From Candidatus Nitrospira allomarina (GTDB lineage: Bacteria; Nitrospirota; Nitrospiria; Nitrospirales; UBA8639), in NCBI RefSeq assembly GCF_032050975.1, contig NZ_CP116967.1:4399001-4463000 (forward strand): a stretch of DNA of 64,000 bases, written 5' to 3'. The notes under the pieces were generated by a model that did no database searches, was not told where the DNA came from, and saw only the letters and a program-made list of their open reading frames with translations. Each line of letters begins with the position of its first letter. Within the stretch, counting starts at the first letter, position 1. The translations under genes were made by a program, and so were the position numbers. This document shows, piece after piece, positions 35,377 to 44,206 of this stretch.

Positions 35377-35996
35377 ATGATCCAAATCACCTATTTGAGT
35401 TCGGCCACACGAGCCATGTCTCAGGGTGACTTAGAAGACATTCTGAAAACGGCCCGAGAAAATAATGCCCGCTTAGGCATCACCGGAATGTTGCTTTATG
35501 GCAATAAAACCTTTATTCAAATCTTGGAAGGTGAAGAGGGCGTGGTTGATGAATTAGTCAAAACCATCAAACGCGATCCGCGGCATACCAATTTTCAGAT
35601 TGTCAAGAAAAAGCCCATCGACCAGCATGAATATGCCGACTGGAGCATGGGCTTTAAACGGGTCTCCGGCGAGGACTTTGAGGCGGTCAAAGGACTCAAG
35701 GATTTTGAGGAAAAGAATTTCAATACGACATTTTTGGGCAGTCAGGTGAGCCTGGTCGACTCCTTGATGGATCATTTCCGGAAGGAGCGGATCAGAAAAA
35801 TCGGCCAGGAAGAACTCTCCCTGGATGAAGAAGATCGGTTTATGAAAATTCTTCATCACACTATTCGCGGAGCCGTAAAGGTTCTGGCCGTACTCATGGT
35901 CTTTACCATTCTCTGGGGCGTGGTTGATGTCGTATATATCCTCTATCAACAACTAGTGGCCCCCACCTTTACCACGTTCACCATTCGGGATATTGT
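35377..35996 (+). repeat. tandem-duplicated block, copy 2 (pairs with 34227-34846)
   Basis: Second copy of the 620-bp block; see the first copy. The offset between copies is 1150 bp. Confidence 0.95.
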
Positions 35997-36264
35997 TCCA
36001 ATATTTAGTTCATCGTTAGCCCCAATCATTGCCATAGCAATTTTCATGAACATTACGCTCTATATTCGCCAAGACGTCATTCACATCAAATTAGTGTTGG
36101 CGACCGCTTTGATGGCCATCACCAGAAAGGTAATCATATTCGATTTTAAAGAAATAACCCCGCCCTATATTTTTGGGACTGCTGCGGTGGTATTGGCTTT
36201 AGGCACCACCTACTGGCTCATCGAAAGACGGCTCACCTGGAGTGAGTCCAATAATCGGAAATAA
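35377..36264 (+). CDS. BLUF photoreceptor fused to PsiE-like membrane domain, copy 2
   Basis: This 295-residue paralog is identical to the copy at 34227 over the BLUF domain and first membrane helix except for one Glu-to-Lys change near residue 108 (GLKDFEEK). From about residue 208 it diverges (PIFSSSLAPIIAIAIFMNITLYIRQDVIHIKLV and onward) while keeping the PsiE-like pattern. The BLUF switch residues are all kept, so both should be photoactive. The upstream 265 bp differ from those of copy 1, so each gene may have its own promoter. AAGGA lies about 10 nt before the ATG. Confidence 0.9.
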   Translation: MIQITYLSSATRAMSQGDLEDILKTARENNARLGITGMLLYGNKTFIQILEGEEGVVDELVKTIKRDPRHTNFQIVKKKPIDQHEYADWSMGFKRVSGEDFEAVKGLKDFEEKNFNTTFLGSQVSLVDSLMDHFRKERIRKIGQEELSLDEEDRFMKILHHTIRGAVKVLAVLMVFTILWGVVDVVYILYQQLVAPTFTTFTIRDIVPIFSSSLAPIIAIAIFMNITLYIRQDVIHIKLVLATALMAITRKVIIFDFKEITPPYIFGTAAVVLALGTTYWLIERRLTWSESNNRK

Positions 36265-36858
36265 AAAATGTAATTCATCTGCTCCTTTCATTGACGCAAG
36301 ACTTGCCCTGTCTTACGTCCTACCCGAAATTGTGTTTTTTTGCAAATACGTTTTTTCACGGTCCTATATTCCCGCGAGAATTGGCTAACAATTTACTCAG
36401 TCGTCGGACATTCTTGTATTCCAGCTCTTTCAGTCTTTGCGCCCATGTAATTCTCGACTAACTATGATCCCGTCACCTCCGGTAATCGTTTTGCCCTGTC
36501 GCGCCCACCTGCCGATATAGGGCAGATATCTTTTATACTTTTCCCAAGTCCAATTTCGATGTACCGAGAGGTTGCATGAATTTTCCCACAAACCGGTTTT
36601 CCACCAACTTTCCGTTATTCATGGCCGCCAGGTCCTGATTCACCCACTATCCCGTTCTAGAGACGGCTGGTTATTTCATTCGACAGGACTCTCCGTCAAC
36701 ACATAGGTCTTGCAGAATTGTCTAGGGTTTTTGAGGATCTCCTTGGAGAGTTCGCGGGTGATGTAGTTAAATAAAGGAAAGGACTCCTCAAGAAAATGTT
36801 AATATGGGGGTAGGGCATCAGCCGTCAATTAAAAAGAGACATAGCTTAGGACAATACA
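36265..36858. other. intergenic region with possible minus-strand coding remnant
   Basis: About 590 bp with no complete gene. On the minus strand a stop-to-stop frame of about 40 codons (roughly 36676-36798) reads like protein (SFPLFNYITRELSKEILKNP) without a start or family match, and may be a gene remnant. The rest is AT-rich and unremarkable. Confidence 0.4.
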
Positions 36859-37371
36859 ATGCAAAAACTCATCTTTGAACAAAACCCGAAAATGCAGATT
36901 CCGAAGCGCGGGCAAGAGTCTGTTTGGAGCTACCCTCGTCCACCCAGACTACAGCGGGTTCATCAACAAATTAGAGTTGAGTTTGGTGGACTGGTTCTGG
37001 CTGAAACAACTCAGGGCTATCGGCTTCTCGAAACCGGAAGCCCTCCGACATATTATTTCCCACCCACTGATGTCCGAATCGCCTACCTGATACTGAGCGC
37101 AAGACAAACCGTATGCGAGTGGAAGGGAATGGCACGATATTGGTCAATACAAATCGGGAAACGAATGTCGATAGATGCAGCATGGAGTTACCCTAATCCC
37201 GGGGAAAGGTATAAGAATATTGCCAATTATTTGGCATTTTTTCCCGGAAAAGTGGATGCCTGCTATGTGGGAAAGCAAAAGGTCAAAATACATACGGGTG
37301 AATTGTATGGTGGGTGGATTACCTCAAAAATACTCGGTCCATTTAAAGGCGAGCCGGATACGGAATTCTGA
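36859..37371 (+). CDS. DUF427 domain protein
   Basis: This 170-residue protein matches DUF427 over its length: ESVWSYPRPPRLQ, IRVEFGGLVLAETTQGYRLLETGSPPTYYFPPTDV, CEWKGMARYWSI and AAWSYPNPG then NYLAFFPGKVDACYV. These proteins have a small beta barrel fold and unknown function, and are frequent in the genomes of oxidative-stress-exposed bacteria. AGGA lies 7 nt before the ATG. It is convergent with the cytochrome c gene downstream and has no obvious operon partner. Confidence 0.9.
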   Translation: MQKLIFEQNPKMQIPKRGQESVWSYPRPPRLQRVHQQIRVEFGGLVLAETTQGYRLLETGSPPTYYFPPTDVRIAYLILSARQTVCEWKGMARYWSIQIGKRMSIDAAWSYPNPGERYKNIANYLAFFPGKVDACYVGKQKVKIHTGELYGGWITSKILGPFKGEPDTEF

Positions 37372-37681
37372 TAGACCAAATAGGACCACTCACATATCGA
37401 AAATTTCTATAAGGTACATCCTCGGGAAGAGGCAGAGCGTTTATTATTATGAAAATGTGACGAGAGACCATGGCCCCTTGAATAAACTTATTTCGTCACG
37501 AGACTTCACTCGAGGAGCCTCACAATCAGAAGCCTATCTTTGTGATGGACGGTGCATGCTTGATGAGGCAACAGGACTGTTGATAGAAGAAAATATGAGT
37601 GCTGAACCCATCCACCACGAAACCTGCTTGAGTAGGTCGAGTGGAGCATAGGAGCACAAGATTTTGACCTTTTCATAGACC
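37372..37681. other. intergenic region between convergent genes
   Basis: About 310 bp separate DUF427 from the convergent cytochrome c gene. Several short frames cross it, but none has a ribosome site or family features. I see no strong terminator. Confidence 0.45.
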
Positions 37682-38173
37682 TCAAAGATTTCCTCCCGGA
37701 CGCACCTTGTTGGGAATCCAACTTTTCGAATTGGGGTCATATCGCAAACCATCCATTCCTAACGAGCTCACAAACGCGATGACCTTCCAAATTTCATCTT
37801 GAGAGAGCTTATCCTTAAAGGCTCCCATAGTGCTGTAGGGCACTCCCTCGGAAATTCGCCACAGCATCTGGGAGTCCGAATAACTTTTCATTTTATCCAC
37901 ATCGAGGAAGCTCACAGCTGCGGTTATCACAGGTTTGCCGTTTTTACCATGGCATTGTGCGCAGTTGACATTCGATTTATTCAAACCCAGGTACAATTGA
38001 CGACCATCATCAATAATCGCTTTGTCGGCCCACCAACCATCCGGCATGTGTAAATCTGCGTAGACAGTTGGAATAGACTCAGCGGTATGAGGTGGCTCCG
38101 GGAGGTTGCACCCGCCAAACCACCCTACTAGTAAAATCATTACTCCTCTCAGAGTCCCATCAATAGAACGCAT
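37682..38173 (-). CDS. cytochrome c lipoprotein (monoheme), paralog of the one at 18199
   Basis: This 163-residue protein has a lipobox ending Cys22 (GWFGGC), one heme site CAQCH (Cys71-His75), and a Met ligand candidate in VPYSTM. The motif LHMPDGWWADKAIIDDGRQLYLG closely follows HMPKGWWNDPVVLSEGRLLYQG of the other protein. I use ATG 38173, which gives a proper lipoprotein signal. The longer frame to 38242 would put 23 extra residues before it. AAGG lies 3 nt before the ATG and GGAG farther away. Upstream (38251-38299) is a copy of the motif seen at the B12-MerR promoter. Confidence 0.87.
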   Translation of the reverse strand: MRSIDGTLRGVMILLVGWFGGCNLPEPPHTAESIPTVYADLHMPDGWWADKAIIDDGRQLYLGLNKSNVNCAQCHGKNGKPVITAAVSFLDVDKMKSYSDSQMLWRISEGVPYSTMGAFKDKLSQDEIWKVIAFVSSLGMDGLRYDPNSKSWIPNKVRPGGNL

Positions 38174-38619
38174 GTGCCTTATGGTCTCCGCTCCCGTATT
38201 TTTTATTTGAAGATATTTGATCACTGGATACAATTCCGACAATTCATGCGAAACATTAACATTTCTGGGGTGGTCTAAACTAAATGTTTGTCCAATGTTG
38301 GATAATTTTTCCTAACTTGAGATCTCAAATCTCTGTTTTACGCGTTGCTGACTTTCGCCACACACAGCAAGGCTGGGCTCGAAAAAGAGTGTTATCTTCC
38401 ATCAAGTAGACGTCTAGATGGACCACGAAATCTTTGATCGGTTGGCGGATAAAAAGCGGAATTTACTTAAAAACTATGGACGACATCCCAGTACTGATGG
38501 GCGGAATGTCTGACGAAAGTCTGTACCCACCAAATATGGAAATGAACCCACCGCAGTTTCTGTCGAAGGATTGAGTATTTTGATTGTTTGAGCTCCTGAA
38601 GTGCACGATATGATAAAGA
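38174..38619. other. intergenic region between divergent cytochrome genes
   Basis: About 446 bp divide the lipoprotein cytochrome (minus) from the pentaheme cytochrome (plus). It holds the candidate operator at 38251-38299 and probably both promoters. I see no gene; a minus-strand frame at 38463-38924 mostly lies antisense to the pentaheme gene. Confidence 0.5.
38251..38299. promoter_or_regulatory. candidate B12-MerR operator upstream of the cytochrome c lipoprotein gene
   Basis: On the minus strand GACAAACATTT (38282-38292) lies directly after AACATT, and AAACATTAACATTT occurs at 38251-38264. The pattern repeats that of 17659-17711. It is about 80-125 bp before the start codon. Confidence 0.5.
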
Positions 38620-40053
38620 ATGATGGAACGCCAGCAAAAGAATACGTCAAAGGATGCTGCCGACCGATCCCGCTCACAGACTATTCGGGTCAAGATAATG
38701 TATGTATTGATAAATATGAGACCCACCACATTCCACTTGGTCTTCGTGGTTGTTTTAAGCCTATCGCTGGTGGCTGCGGAGTTTTTTCCCAGCCCGGTAT
38801 GGTCACAGGAAGAGGGACAATCGACAAAGGATCTCACATGGCTCGATGAAATTGAGAAGATCTTTATCCCCTCAACACAGTGCAAGCAGTGCCATGACCG
38901 GCATTTTGAAGAATGGAAAGGCATGAGGGAACGTAGTGAGGATCTTCATTCGTTTGGACGGATGGATGGGGCCCTGCTTCATGGCACAGCCCTGAAGTCT
39001 CCTGTCTTCAGGACTGTGCTTGGTTTGTGGCTTCAGACTCAGCCCACTCTTGAACAACGAACAAAATGCCTGGCTTGCCATGTCCCAGCCGTCACCGTCT
39101 TCCCACAATATGCAGATCGCATTATTGACCAAGTCCAGAGAGGACCGAACCACATCAAAGTGGAAGGCATTGGATGTGCGTCCTGCCATCTCATCCAGGC
39201 CTCAGGGGGAAAGGATGATGATTATCCGGTATTTCAACTCGTTCCTGGATCCACATTTTTCGGCCCGTACGGTGATCCAGAGGATAACCTGGCCCATCAA
39301 TCACAAAAGGCGGAGATCTATGAAGGAGCGAATTTCTGTACCTCCTGTCACTTCAGCAAGGTCAAGGATGTTACCCAACCACATCTGAACGGAGCCATTC
39401 TGAAGGACCTGGTTTGCCAAAATTGCCACATGGAACAATCTTATGGCAGTTCCACCGACAAGGGGGGGACGCATTCCAGATCCCTGGCTCGCCACTGGTT
39501 TCAGGGAGTTGTGGCGCCGGGAATCATGTTGAGTAATCGCAACGTGCAGGCAGAATGGACATCACGCCTCAATATCGAGATCACACAGACCACGTTCTCG
39601 GTTCAGGGTATTCTGCATGTACCCAATGGCAGCTTGATACACATGTTCCCCGGGGGGGACCCTGTTCTCAAGCAATTCATTGTCAAAGTTATGGTAAAGG
39701 ATCAAACAGGAGCTATCATTGGTGAAGAGGACAAAACATTCGGACGCTCATTTGAAGAATTATTAAGAGGACCAATACCACAACCCTTGATCAACAGCGG
39801 TATCACCCGCCATATTCCCTTCAATATTGCAGTCCAGGAAGACACCACTCCGGCGTTCATCGAGGCCACAATTAGCTATGCTCTTATGCCGAAACCCGGA
39901 AAAGAATTACAGAGCCGCTATTTGTCAACCTTGTCTGGAGAAAAGCAGCGAAATGAGGCTTTACAAATTATCGACCAATATACGACTCCCCGTCTCCTGA
40001 CATTCCGCACGAAACCCTTGGAAACCATTCCTCATCTTTCGAAAAAATCATGA
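38620..40053 (+). CDS. secreted pentaheme cytochrome c (cytochrome c554-like)
   Basis: This protein of about 477 residues has five heme c sites at CKQCH (88-92), CLACH (150-154), CASCH (186-190), CTSCH (240-244) and CQNCH (266-270), all in the N-terminal 270 residues. The C-terminal 200 residues form a beta-rich domain without hemes. A hydrophobic signal (about residues 39-53) exports it to the periplasm. The start is uncertain: the first ATG is at 38620 with no good ribosome site, and in-frame ATGs at 38698 and 38716 lie closer to the signal. It overlaps the next, paralogous gene by 4 nt (ATGA). The layout fits the cytochrome c554/multiheme family that passes electrons from periplasmic oxidations. 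Confidence 0.88.
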   Translation: MMERQQKNTSKDAADRSRSQTIRVKIMYVLINMRPTTFHLVFVVVLSLSLVAAEFFPSPVWSQEEGQSTKDLTWLDEIEKIFIPSTQCKQCHDRHFEEWKGMRERSEDLHSFGRMDGALLHGTALKSPVFRTVLGLWLQTQPTLEQRTKCLACHVPAVTVFPQYADRIIDQVQRGPNHIKVEGIGCASCHLIQASGGKDDDYPVFQLVPGSTFFGPYGDPEDNLAHQSQKAEIYEGANFCTSCHFSKVKDVTQPHLNGAILKDLVCQNCHMEQSYGSSTDKGGTHSRSLARHWFQGVVAPGIMLSNRNVQAEWTSRLNIEITQTTFSVQGILHVPNGSLIHMFPGGDPVLKQFIVKVMVKDQTGAIIGEEDKTFGRSFEELLRGPIPQPLINSGITRHIPFNIAVQEDTTPAFIEATISYALMPKPGKELQSRYLSTLSGEKQRNEALQIIDQYTTPRLLTFRTKPLETIPHLSKKS

Positions 40054-41324
40054 ACCGACTTTTCCTCATTTGTAAAAAGAACCTGGCGCTCTTTTTGGGT
40101 GTCATGGTTATCTGTGGAATTTTGGTGATCAATGTCATGGCTTCATTTAACCAGATAATCTTGCGAGAGGCTCTGGCAGGCAATAATTCCAGCGTTCCGG
40201 ATAAGCCACTGGAAAAAGCCTTTCCGCCGTCCAATAAATGCCAGCGATGCCATTTACGTGCCTTTGAAGAATGGGAGTCCTCCGCACAATCCCGATCTAT
40301 TGAAACTGCGCCCTTTCGAGTCACCCTGGACCGTTATCTTCAAAGAGCGACAACGGACCAGCAAAAGATGTGTTTCCAGTGCCATGCTCCTCATATTCTG
40401 AAATACGGGCACCTGTTTCAGGATTTCGTTGAGGAGGTCAAATCGAAAGATCCGCAGATTGACGGAGTCGGCTGTTCGCAATGCCACCTGATTAGCGAGG
40501 TCGATTCCAGCACCCGTCCCCCTCACCCCATTTTCTCATTGGGTAAGACGCTTTTTGGGGGTTATGACAATCCCCAACACAACCTCGCTCATGATTCACA
40601 GAAGCTTGAACTGTATACGCAGTCTCAATATTGCGTGCCTTGTCACCAATCTCTTCCTTCTCACAACGGTGCCATCACACATTCGGACTGGTTGGGATCC
40701 TGGCAAGAGACCAAGGCTGAACAGAATGGGAAAACTTGCCAGGCTTGTCATATGCCGGAGGCATTTGGTGAATCGGCCACAGGGGAACCATCCAGGCGAA
40801 TTGCAAATCATAGCTTTCCAGGAAGGTTTGGAAAAGTGAGGGCCAATGCAGTTGAATTGCAGTTCACGACCCATGTTAAAGGGCAGGTATCCCAAGTGGA
40901 AGTGACCATCCACAGCCTGGTCCCTCACAATCTGCCCTTGCCCCACCCTGGTTGGTCTCGCATCGTGCTCGACCTGACCATTCTTGGGAAAAATCTCAAC
41001 AAAGTGTATGGTGAGCAACGTTTTTATGAGCGCATATATATCGATCCAGAGGGTGCCCAAACCGTGTTTGATTTTGAGGCCGTCAAAATCTTGAAGGATA
41101 CGTCATTGAAGCCTGAAGAAAAACGGGTGGAGAAATTCAGCTTTCCGACTCCGGCGAATGCCCCCTCGATGGACGTCATCGTCACCATGAGTTATGCGCC
41201 AGTGCATGGTTCGGATGATTTCTTGAAAGCCATCGAAGACGAAGCGACCCTTGGACGAAAAGATCGCTCCTTTCAGAAGGTGCTTATTAAAGAAGAAAGG
41301 GCAAACGTCCCGATCTCATCATAA
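40050..41324 (+). CDS. secreted pentaheme cytochrome c, paralog
   Basis: This 424-residue protein is a paralog of the previous one, with five heme sites at CQRCH (64-68), CFQCH (108-112), CSQCH (142-146), CVPCH (195-199) and CQACH (230-234). The N-terminus (LALFLGVMVICGILVINVMA) is a signal anchor. Shared stretches are FEEWE before heme 2 and LFGGYDNPQHNLAHDSQKLELY, close to FFGPYGDPEDNLAHQSQKAEIY in the neighbour. It starts in the stop of the first gene, so the two are expressed together and may form a complex. A membrane peptide gene follows after 35 bp. Confidence 0.88.
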   Translation: MNRLFLICKKNLALFLGVMVICGILVINVMASFNQIILREALAGNNSSVPDKPLEKAFPPSNKCQRCHLRAFEEWESSAQSRSIETAPFRVTLDRYLQRATTDQQKMCFQCHAPHILKYGHLFQDFVEEVKSKDPQIDGVGCSQCHLISEVDSSTRPPHPIFSLGKTLFGGYDNPQHNLAHDSQKLELYTQSQYCVPCHQSLPSHNGAITHSDWLGSWQETKAEQNGKTCQACHMPEAFGESATGEPSRRIANHSFPGRFGKVRANAVELQFTTHVKGQVSQVEVTIHSLVPHNLPLPHPGWSRIVLDLTILGKNLNKVYGEQRFYERIYIDPEGAQTVFDFEAVKILKDTSLKPEEKRVEKFSFPTPANAPSMDVIVTMSYAPVHGSDDFLKAIEDEATLGRKDRSFQKVLIKEERANVPISS

Positions 41325-41359
41325 ATGCATCGAATAAATCTCCACCAAAGGAAACCATC

Positions 41360-41500
41360 ATGGAAAATCTCGAACTGTTCGGGGTGTTGCTGGTCATTGT
41401 AGGTCTTGTTGGATTTGTCGTGTTTCTGAAAGCTCAATGGCCTTCTTATCACTCCTCAGACAATTCGCCCAAAGAAGAAAACAACCAGGTGGAAATTTAA
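41360..41500 (+). CDS. small membrane protein (46 aa)
   Basis: This short gene encodes 46 residues with one hydrophobic helix (LFGVLLVIVGLVGFVVFLKA, about 6-25) and a polar, acidic tail. AAAGGA lies about 7 nt before the ATG, and it is 35 bp after the pentaheme cytochrome gene. Small helical subunits of this size accompany respiratory complexes (as CydX and CcoQ do), which is the best guess for its role. No named family recognised. Confidence 0.65.
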   Translation: MENLELFGVLLVIVGLVGFVVFLKAQWPSYHSSDNSPKEENNQVEI

Positions 41501-41561
41501 GCTATTGGAATAATCCACTTCCTCACCTTTCCAGACAAAACAAGAACCCTCAGGAATGTTG

Positions 41562-42248
41562 ATGAGAAAAATTTTCCTGGTTCTCTCAATCCTCTACGTC
41601 GTCTTTTTTGCTGGCGTGCCTTTCCCACTGGCAAAGCCAGTCAGCAAGAACTCCGTCATACTCGACACAGTCAGGGATCTCACCACCGCCCAAGGTTCAG
41701 TCTACGCCGGAGAATCGATTTACGTGGGAGGAATAACAGCTGATCAATCGATCAAGCCAGGCCCAGGGAGCCAGGAGAGTAGTATGGTCCTCAGGGAACT
41801 ACATTCACCAGATGGCGTTTTCACCGTTACGAAGGGCGGTTCGACTGTAGAAATACAGGTCGTTCCCATGGTGGTGGAATCCCATCAAAATGGCCGGTTC
41901 CGCCCTGCCTTAGGTCATTGGGAATTCACATTTGAAAATACGAATAATTATGAAAGCGTGATCCATGTGCAGATGGCTGGGGACTTGGACATTGCCTATC
42001 AGAGTTCACAGATGAAGATAGGAGAACAGGAGGATGTCTTGCATTATGGCCTCAGCGGCAATCCACACGCCATCAGTTTATCCAGAAAGCGCCTCCAAAA
42101 AGCCTTTGCATCCCAAACTTCTTTCTCAAACATTAAGCCTGTTCTGAATTACCAAGTTCCGAATGACATCATTATTGTTCTGATAGAAGTTACCCCGGAA
42201 GGCTTCGTATTTGAACCGCTTTTTGATTATCAGACGGCAAAGGAGTAA
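41562..42248 (+). CDS. secreted hypothetical protein
   Basis: This protein of about 228 residues has a signal peptide (IFLVLSILYVVFFAGVPFPLA) and a predicted beta-sandwich (SQESSMVLRELHSPDGVFTVTKGGSTVEIQVVPM in alternating pattern). It has no Cys and no heme or copper motif. I use the ATG at 41562, with AGGA 6 nt before it; ATG 41556 sits on the ribosome site. It probably belongs to the pentaheme operon (62 bp after the small membrane protein). I do not recognise the family; a periplasmic partner of the cytochromes is inference from context. Confidence 0.7.
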   Translation: MRKIFLVLSILYVVFFAGVPFPLAKPVSKNSVILDTVRDLTTAQGSVYAGESIYVGGITADQSIKPGPGSQESSMVLRELHSPDGVFTVTKGGSTVEIQVVPMVVESHQNGRFRPALGHWEFTFENTNNYESVIHVQMAGDLDIAYQSSQMKIGEQEDVLHYGLSGNPHAISLSRKRLQKAFASQTSFSNIKPVLNYQVPNDIIIVLIEVTPEGFVFEPLFDYQTAKE

Positions 42249-42384
42249 CCTGGCACCTGAAATAAAAAATGAAAATGCTTGATCGGTCAATTAAGCCATT
42301 CAGGGTCCGACACAACCAGTTGGCATGAAGAAAAACATGACAGGGGGCATGAAATCAGGGCTACGAATGTTCAAGGCATAAGGC

Positions 42385-43818
42385 ATGACAACACACACCT
42401 TCCCAGTCGTCGTCTGGTTTCGGCAGGATTTACGCATCAAGGACAATCCGGCACTGTTGGCCGCCCACCAAACAGGACAACCTATTGTCCCGTTATTTAT
42501 TTTGGATGAGGAAAATTGCGGTGAATGGAAGTTAGGCGGGGCCAGCCGTTGGTGGTTGCATGAAAGTCTCAAGGCACTGAACGAAGCCTTGGAGGACAAG
42601 CTTTGCTTCAAGGCAGGATCGGCACAAAACATACTGGTGGACCTCATCAAAGGGGTAGGCGCAGAAGCGATTTATTGGAACCGGTGTTACGAGCCCTGGC
42701 GAATCACCAGCGATGCCCACATTGAAGAGGCATTGCAGACCAAAGGAATCAAGGTGCACACCTTTAACGGGGCTCTTCTTTTTGAACCCCAGACGGCGCT
42801 CAAAAGCGACGGCACCCCGTATAAGGTGTTCACGCCCTTTTATCAAAATGGATGTCTCGGAAAGGGCAATGAACCACGACGACCCTCCAAAGTCCCAAAA
42901 GATTTAAGGCTATCCACACACAGAGGTATGGCACTAATAGATTTAGAACTGCTGCCCAATATTCCCTGGTACAAAAAACTTGTGAAACATTGGAAGCCCG
43001 GGGAAGCCGGGGCTCAGGCCCGACTGAAAGCATTTCTCAAAAGCGGCCTCAAACAGTACAAAGAAGGCCGGAACTATCCTTCTGGAAATAATGTCTCCCG
43101 ATTATCGCCGCATCTGCATTTTGGAGAAATCTCACCGAATGAGGTGTGGTATGCCGCCAAACAACATATGGGTGCGGAAGGATGGCGGAAGGACGGGGAA
43201 ACGTTTCTGAGCGAGCTTGGGTGGCGGGAGTTTTCCCACAGTCTGCTCTTCCATTTCCCCGAACTCCCCCGGAAAAATTTGCAAAAGAAATTTAATAAAT
43301 TTCCCTGGCGTAAAGATCAGAAGGCTCTGAAAAAATGGCAACAAGGCCAAACCGGCTACCCCATCGTGGATGCCGGCATGCGTGAGCTGTGGGAAACCGG
43401 CTACATGCATAACCGCGTGCGCATGATTGTCGGATCGTTTCTGGTCAAAAACCTTCTGTTGCACTGGCACCTTGGGGAGGACTGGTTCTGGGATACATTG
43501 GTTGATGCCGATCTTGCCAACAACAGTGCTAGCTGGCAATGGATTGCAGGCTGTGGAGCCGATGCCGCACCGTATTTTAGAATTTTCAATCCCGTCACGC
43601 AGGGGAAAAAGTTTGATCAAAATGGTGAGTATGTTCGCCGGTTCATCCCAGAGTTAAAAAAGATACCAGACAAATACCTCCATAATCCATGGGAAGCGTC
43701 TGAAAAAGTGTTGACGGAAGCGGGGGTGCACCTCGGAGAAGATTATCCCCTGCCGATCGTCACACTCAGGGATTCCCGTGAGCGGGCGTTGGAAGCATTT
43801 TCTGGATTGGCTCAATGA
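42385..43818 (+). CDS. phr: deoxyribodipyrimidine photolyase (class I CPD)
   Basis: This 477-residue enzyme repairs cyclobutane pyrimidine dimers with blue light. The N-terminal Rossmann (antenna) domain has VVVWFRQDLRIKDNPAL and PLFILDEENC; the C-terminal helical FAD domain has NNVSRLSPHLHFGEISP, YPIVDAGMRELWETGYMHNRVRMI, HWHLGEDWFWDTLVDADLANN and WQWIAGCGADAAPYFRIFNP. The Trp-rich electron-transfer chain residues are kept in these stretches. The antenna pigment (folate or deazaflavin) cannot be told. A plain cryptochrome is less likely because the active-site Asn/Trp pattern is that of a repair enzyme. No close upstream operon partner. Confidence 0.94.
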   Translation: MTTHTFPVVVWFRQDLRIKDNPALLAAHQTGQPIVPLFILDEENCGEWKLGGASRWWLHESLKALNEALEDKLCFKAGSAQNILVDLIKGVGAEAIYWNRCYEPWRITSDAHIEEALQTKGIKVHTFNGALLFEPQTALKSDGTPYKVFTPFYQNGCLGKGNEPRRPSKVPKDLRLSTHRGMALIDLELLPNIPWYKKLVKHWKPGEAGAQARLKAFLKSGLKQYKEGRNYPSGNNVSRLSPHLHFGEISPNEVWYAAKQHMGAEGWRKDGETFLSELGWREFSHSLLFHFPELPRKNLQKKFNKFPWRKDQKALKKWQQGQTGYPIVDAGMRELWETGYMHNRVRMIVGSFLVKNLLLHWHLGEDWFWDTLVDADLANNSASWQWIAGCGADAAPYFRIFNPVTQGKKFDQNGEYVRRFIPELKKIPDKYLHNPWEASEKVLTEAGVHLGEDYPLPIVTLRDSRERALEAFSGLAQ

Positions 43819-44206
43819 TCCACTTGTTTCCTCCAAGACTGGCAAAATGAGAATCAGGGTCTTCCCGTACTTTCAAGGGGACTTCTGATGGTGCCTTTCA
43901 ACCAAAATTTGTGGGGCTATCTCCCAATAATCTATGAGTGGTCCTTTGTCGGTTATAGAGTTAACGAGATCGACCTACGCTTGCGAGGAATAATCTTTTC
44001 GGGAACCGAGATCACATACCCAGGCTGGGATTTCTCTAGTAATTGCTCCCGATTGTGGGAATTCTATTTTTGTTTTCGTGAGGGAGGATTTACGGAACGA
44101 GGCATCAGTGACGTTCAGATGCTGTCGACCAAACCTGGAATTGTCGTGAGCCGACTCCTTGCATTCAGGTACCGTGAAAGATCCACCAAGTCCAATGGAG
44201 GACATC
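43819..44206. other. intergenic region between phr and the multicopper oxidase
   Basis: About 388 bp. A plus-strand frame at 43888-44226 (112 codons, with AGGGGA before it) overlaps the next gene and has no family features, so I do not call it. The promoter for the multicopper oxidase should lie here. Confidence 0.4.

Noticed and set aside
36676-36798. minus-strand stop-to-stop stretch that reads like protein
   Set aside because: About 40 codons, no start and no family match; possible remnant, but too little evidence to call a pseudogene.
38463-38924. 153-codon minus-strand frame over the pentaheme gene start
   Set aside because: Mostly antisense to a clear cytochrome gene with heme motifs; no features of its own.
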